64,000 bases of DNA from Nematostella vectensis (Eukaryota; Cnidaria; Anthozoa; Actiniaria; Edwardsiidae), in the NCBI RefSeq assembly GCF_932526225.1, contig NC_064043.1, positions 11,964,085 through 12,028,084 on the forward strand. The letters run 5' to 3'. Below the pieces are notes generated by a model. The model was not told the origin of the DNA. It did not search any database and worked only from the letters and a program-made list of their open reading frames with translations. Both the position numbers and the translations under genes were made by a program. Position 1 is the stretch's first letter. The number at the start of each line of letters is the position of its first letter. Below are positions 59,501 through 64,000 of the stretch, piece after piece.

Positions 59501-62500
59501 CATATTACGTTTAATTTACCACTTTTTGAAGTCAAATACAAAAGTTCAATACAAATTTAGAAGAGGCGATATTTTTACTTTAAAAATAAAAATCTCAAAA
59601 TCTGCTCACAGAATGGGAAAGATGTTTATGCGAAATGCATAACTCGGGATCACAGGGGATTCAAGTTCGTCGCTCTCTTAGGCTTCTTAAAATAAAACTC
59701 TCCTACTGGGAGTTGAAGATGAGCTGTTATAAGCTAAACCAACCGAAGCCCGCCACCTCAAAAGTCTGGAAGTTCTACAGTTGTTGCTAGCATCGTGATA
59801 AGAATTGAGACAAATGCCCAAATCTTGTTGATACTGTACTACAGCATTAGTTATTTTGCCTTATCTTCAGACTATTCTATTGCACTTTTTAGCGCATATT
59901 TTCCACTATTTGTGATATTTCTAGGATATCGCACTATTTTTATTTACCATGCCAAGGATATTGCAATACTTATGCCATTTATCTAAGGCCTTTTAGTCCC
60001 GACGAAGGGTTCAACGCTCGAAATGTCAGCAAAACTGCTCTGATTTCACAAGTTCGGCGCTTTCGTAGGCCCTAAACTGGGAGTTGAAGATGAGCTGTTA
60101 AGCTAAACCAACCGTAGCCCGCCACCTTAAAAGTCTGTAAAGTTCTACAGTAAAACTACAAGATAAACAGCTCAGTAAAGAGCGAACAAAGAATTAGTTT
60201 TTTTACTAACGTAAAGCTCTTGCGAAGTTAGAAGGACTAGAAGGCTATTCTCAACTCAGATACATACAGATATACACTAAGTACTACTGATAATGTTTGA
60301 CCAATCAAAATAAAAATAATTTGTTAAAATGATAAAATATTTGCAGAAGTTTTTGTCAAGTTTTACGCTACATTGACGTACTCGAGTTCGATATAGCCTG
60401 ATTAAGAGCCAGTTAGAGGGAACATTGCGGTCATAGTTTGTTACAAACTTGTGTTATTTACTTAGAGATAGTTAACTCTTTTTAGATTTATAAATGTGCT
60501 ATTTTAATTTCATATGCATTTCTTTCACAAGTATAATAATTTTCTTTTCTTTTTCCCTTAGACCGACGCGTCATCGAAGACAAATGGCGTCAAATGACTA
60601 GTCCTGTGTTTATTCGATCAGAAGCCCAGAACCCATCGCACACACAGATGGTTGCAATTCCGAAACCGATTATTTGGGGCAACTGCAAGGTTTGCGGAGA
60701 CAATGGCACAGGAAAACACTACGGAGTCGTTGCTTGCGAAGGGTGCAAAGGTTTTTTTAAAAGGACCGTTCGAAAAAATCTCATCTATACATGCCGTGGA
60801 AGCAATGACTGTTTTATTGACAAGGTCCACAGAAATCGCTGCCAGAAATGTAGATTTGTGAAATGCTTGACTGCGGGGATGAAGAAAGAAGGTAGGTTTC
60901 CATTTTGCGCTTGTTATACCATACGTTTTAAGCTTACATCTAAGCGCGATTTTCGGAGGGAAACGGGAAACATTTCGACACCGGCACTTTCCCGACTATT
61001 TCCGCGTTTGGTTTAAGAGGGCCTACAGCAAAATGATGTCCAAATATTTATATTCATAACCAAGGCACACTCGAAAATTCTAAAACCATGCCGAACAAGA
61101 GATAAACGTCCTACCGCACCACAAGGAAGTTTGTGTGCATCTATTCGTTTGGCATCGGTTTGCTTGCAGCCGATTTTAGTGTCAGTCACGCAACGCTTTG
61201 CGAAACCCGAACCGCATTGCGAAAACGGTTGCAAGCAGGGTAGGGTAACGACAGCAATGACGATTCTGATGAGCAGGACAAAGCAGCTCCTTTATAGAGT
61301 CTCTAGTCTCCTGTGCAGCCGTCTTTAGTGTCAGTCTCGAATATAGGGTCTCTGCCAGGCTCCATTTTGTCATCCATTTCCATCTGCTTGTTTGGGGCAA
61401 GGGGTTTAGGATGGTTATTTCAAGGCTTTGGAGGCTTTCTTGTCTTAAATAAGCTTGTTGCGGTCTGCCTGTGGGGCTAATTGCGTGTTCTGACAGTAAG
61501 ATGGCTATCGTTTTCGTGACTTGAACTTTTTATGATTGACATCTTAACGTGCCATAAATAAACCTTTATAATCGTTTTCAAGATAATCTGTTATGTGTCC
61601 GACTTGTTTAAAATTTGGGCTTTCAGATGGAAAAGTACCTACTTGAAATTAACAGTATCAGTTGGTACAAAAACAGGATCACGCATATTAAGGGCACCTT
61701 TTCGGTTATTCACTGGGTTCGTCAGATGCGCTAGCAATATGCGATGGCTTTTTATTAAGGGTCCTCAGGGATCCGTTTCTGGCAGCTACTGTATTTGTAG
61801 CAGTCTCGCCGATACAGGCAATTTGAAGAGATAAAACAATCTATGGGTTCTTTGTCATTTACAGGCTATTTCCAGGGTTCTCTGAGCACATTTACAGTTT
61901 ATTTCCAATAAATACAAAAAAACTCAAATTGTCGTGTTGGTGAACCAGAAGAATAAATACAATATACCAAAAACTGGTAGTCGGCTACCAGTTTTTGGTG
62001 TATTACAGTTTATTCCCAATGTAGTTGTACCGTATACATATATTTCAATAAATGTTGTCAGTGCAAATGGCAAATGGCGATTGACAAACGGCAGTTCTAC
62101 GACCGAAAGTAACCATGCGTCTCGAAGAATATGGATAAATCAAAACAATTATCCATTAATGGTTACCACTGCTTGGCTCTGACATTGCTGGACTTTATTT
62201 AACACCTTTAATTTTACAAATAATTAGTACCCATAAGCCTAGCCCCTCCCTCCCCTTCCCTTGAGCCGCTACGCAGGCTACCATAAGCCATTTACCATTT
62301 GCCATTCGCCATTTGCACTGACAACCTTTTGTGAAATAGGTATATATTTACAGACTATTTACAAACAAGCCGCTTCAAGATTTCTATGGGCATCGTCTTG
62401 ATTCTAATTTACAGACTATTTCCAGAGTAATGTTGTCTGTAAAAAATGATTTACATAGTCTGTAAATATTTACAGGGTATGTAAATACTCTGTAAATCGG

Positions 62501-63937
62501 CATCCGCACGATTTTACCAGTGTTTAGTGCCGCTATAGCGCTTAGCAAATTAGTAAAAGAAATGTTACCCAATACAACAGTGTCACGCCAGACAAAAGCG
62601 TCACGCCATAAAGATCAGCCTCAAAAAGGCTCAGAATAATTCTGGGTAATTTAACAAACAAGTATATACGTCTGGATATTCAATGACATGTAAGAATCTT
62701 CCATTGCAGCTGTACAATGCGAAAGAAAACCATTGGCAGCTTCACAGTTGGTTCGCCAGCAAGAAACACCCGTCATTACATCAACAGAGGAAAGAGAAGA
62801 TCGGGGCTATGCTAGCGAGAGCAACTCCGAGCAGTCACTGTCCCCGCCCGCCGTCCGTAACAACCCCCGCCAGGAACACAGAGAGCATGTCGCTGAAATC
62901 CTTGTCCTTCAGACAGAATTCAAAGTAAACGTCCCCTCCCTTGCTGGGGTCCAAGTGTTTTCCATGGACTATGTCTACGAATTTGCTACAAGGCTGTTAT
63001 TTGTATCCATCGATTGGACTCAAAGCATCAGTGCGTTTCGGGCGCTTCACAAATGTGACCAAATAGCCCTCTTGTGCAAGACATGGGCTGACATATTTTT
63101 GCTGGGTGTCGCTCAGTCTATATCTAATTTTCCACTCTCTCCACTGCTGTCGCTAGCGGCGAAAGATATTCAACAGAGTGAGGCGCAGGACCCCAAGCCC
63201 CCGAAGAACATTCCTGGACAAAAGAACACGTTCGAGAAGATTATTGCCATTAAGGATGTGATGTTCAGCTTTGAAAAACTTAACCTAGACGCCACTGAGT
63301 TTGCGTACCTCAAAGCTGTGGTTCTCTTTAATTCTTCAGGTACAGTATTTTACCCGAGCCAGTATTGTACGCCTTCGCGAATAAGAATCGGCCTCTATTT
63401 AGGGCCGCCGCAATAGGCATGGGCTCGGTTCTCTCAGATCTTTCCTCCATACTTTTGGAGTGGGGGAAGGGACGCGGGCGCGCCAAAGACCGAGGGCTGC
63501 CGTTCACCGAACCTACCTTGCATTGACGCAATTTGGGTGACCTGGCCATCGAGACAGATTAAAAGAACGTCTACCAATCAGGATGAAAGGATCACACCAG
63601 TAAAGGTCCACGCTAGCGCGCGCCGTACTAACAAACGCCTTACGCCAAACTAATAACCCTTGTTTCTATTTCAGATCCGTACACCTGTGTTCAAGACCAG
63701 AAACAAGTAGACAAATTGCAGGAACAGTCTCACTGCGGGCTCAAGTCGTACATTGATTCCAAATACCCAATAGGCAACTCGGGAAGATTTGCTAAGATTC
63801 TCCTCAGACTCCCCTCTCTACACCTGATCGATAGATTTGATGTGGAGGAGCTTTTCTTCGCTCCTCTTCTTGGTGGAGTCAAGATCGAGAGTATAATGGA
63901 AAAGATCATACTGCGATCTTCAACGTCGTCATTTTAA
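56572..63937 (+). CDS. NR2-class (COUP-TF-like) nuclear receptor, four coding exons
   Basis: Nuclear DNA-binding transcription factor. Exons 56572-56590 (MTTISS), 60562-60891, 62710-63339 and 63675-63937 join in phase 1 each time to 413 aa. Exon 2 holds the DNA-binding domain: [21 protein letters not shown]-box [10 protein letters not shown], second finger [20 protein letters not shown] and [12 protein letters not shown]. Exon 3 opens AVQCERKP, the usual NR2 continuation, then a Ser/Pro-rich hinge and ligand-binding-domain helices with the signature [20 protein letters not shown]. Exon 4 matches the COUP-TF C terminus ([36 protein letters not shown] as helix 12). Relationship is closest to NR2 (COUP-TF/TLX/TR2-4) but a one-to-one orthologue cannot be named. 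Exon 1 is short and rests on phase and a good GTGAGT donor; translation could instead start at 60594. Confidence 0.9.
56985..57082 (+). repeat. 33-bp tandem repeat, 3 copies
   Basis: Three units of gcatttatataaaacctact + ggtcttaccaatg in the nuclear receptor intron 1. Confidence 0.85.
57990..60340 (+). repeat. Tandem segmental duplication, ~1.04 kb, in nuclear receptor intron 1
   Basis: Sequence from about 58000 to 58660 recurs at about 59040-59690 with an offset of 1040 bp (agtcaagttttaagatggca at 58021 and 59061). A further partial repeat (gataaacagctcagt and agttagaaggactagaaggc) links 58860-58960 with 60150-60260. Copies differ by small indels, so the event is not very recent. The rest of intron 1 shows no gene. 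Confidence 0.75.
62038..62340. mobile_element. MITE family 'GTTGTCAGTGCAAATGGC', copy 2
   Basis: Left end aatgttgtcagtgcaaatgg and right end ccatttgcactgacaacctt are good inverted repeats. The interior matches 6108-6338 in order, with an extra ~60-bp C/T-rich insert (cctagcccctccctcccctt) near the right end. In nuclear receptor intron 2; the rest of 60892-62709 shows no other gene. Confidence 0.75.
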
Positions 63938-64000
63938 AGTGTTTTATGTATTTTTTTAGATTATTAGGCCTCGTGAAAACAGCACAAGCATTGCTTTCAA

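Overview
The window looks like a metazoan nuclear genome, most likely an anthozoan cnidarian (Nematostella-like). The species is inferred, not proven. The evidence is intron-rich orthologues of conserved animal genes (POLR1D, INTS9, GGCX, an NR2-class nuclear receptor), compact introns with clean GT-AG borders, and many short inverted-repeat transposons and minisatellites. There are no bacterial-type operons. Exons were joined by eye using homology and intron phase; every multi-exon model below keeps its reading frame across all joins.

Layout: (1) 1-2.8 kb holds the 3' half of POLR1D (AC19, shared by RNA polymerases I and III), + strand. (2) 3.7-8.1 kb holds an unrecognised small coiled-coil gene made of nine short exons, + strand. 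(3) 9.0-33.3 kb holds a complete 24-exon INTS9 gene (Integrator subunit 9, about 660 aa) on the - strand. Its intron 20 contains a complete three-exon secreted GH18 chitinase gene on the opposite strand (12.5-14.9 kb). (4) 34.3-46.7 kb holds a complete nine-exon GGCX gene (vitamin K-dependent gamma-glutamyl carboxylase, 720 aa), head-to-head with INTS9 about 1.0 kb away. Its intron 6 holds a 6-kb array of a 33-bp minisatellite. (5) 46.7-56.5 kb is gene-poor and repeat-rich: LINE remnants, a long-inverted-repeat structure, a G/T-rich tract and a well-formed hammerhead ribozyme motif. (6) 56.6-63.9 kb holds a four-exon NR2/COUP-TF-like nuclear receptor, + strand.

The most unusual signal is that many tandem repeats are not placed at random in introns. 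They begin at exon borders and multiply the border itself: the 5' splice sites of INTS9 exons 6 and 13, the 3' splice sites of INTS9 exons 20 and 21 and of the last POLR1D exon, the end of the INTS9 coding sequence, and more weakly the donor of chitinase exon 1. In contrast, the giant GGCX array appears to have grown from the terminal repeat of a small Harbinger-like MITE, a second copy of which sits at 28.2 kb. The genes share no obvious pathway; they are housekeeping (polymerase subunit, Integrator), secretory/ER (chitinase, GGCX) and regulatory (nuclear receptor) genes that happen to be neighbours.
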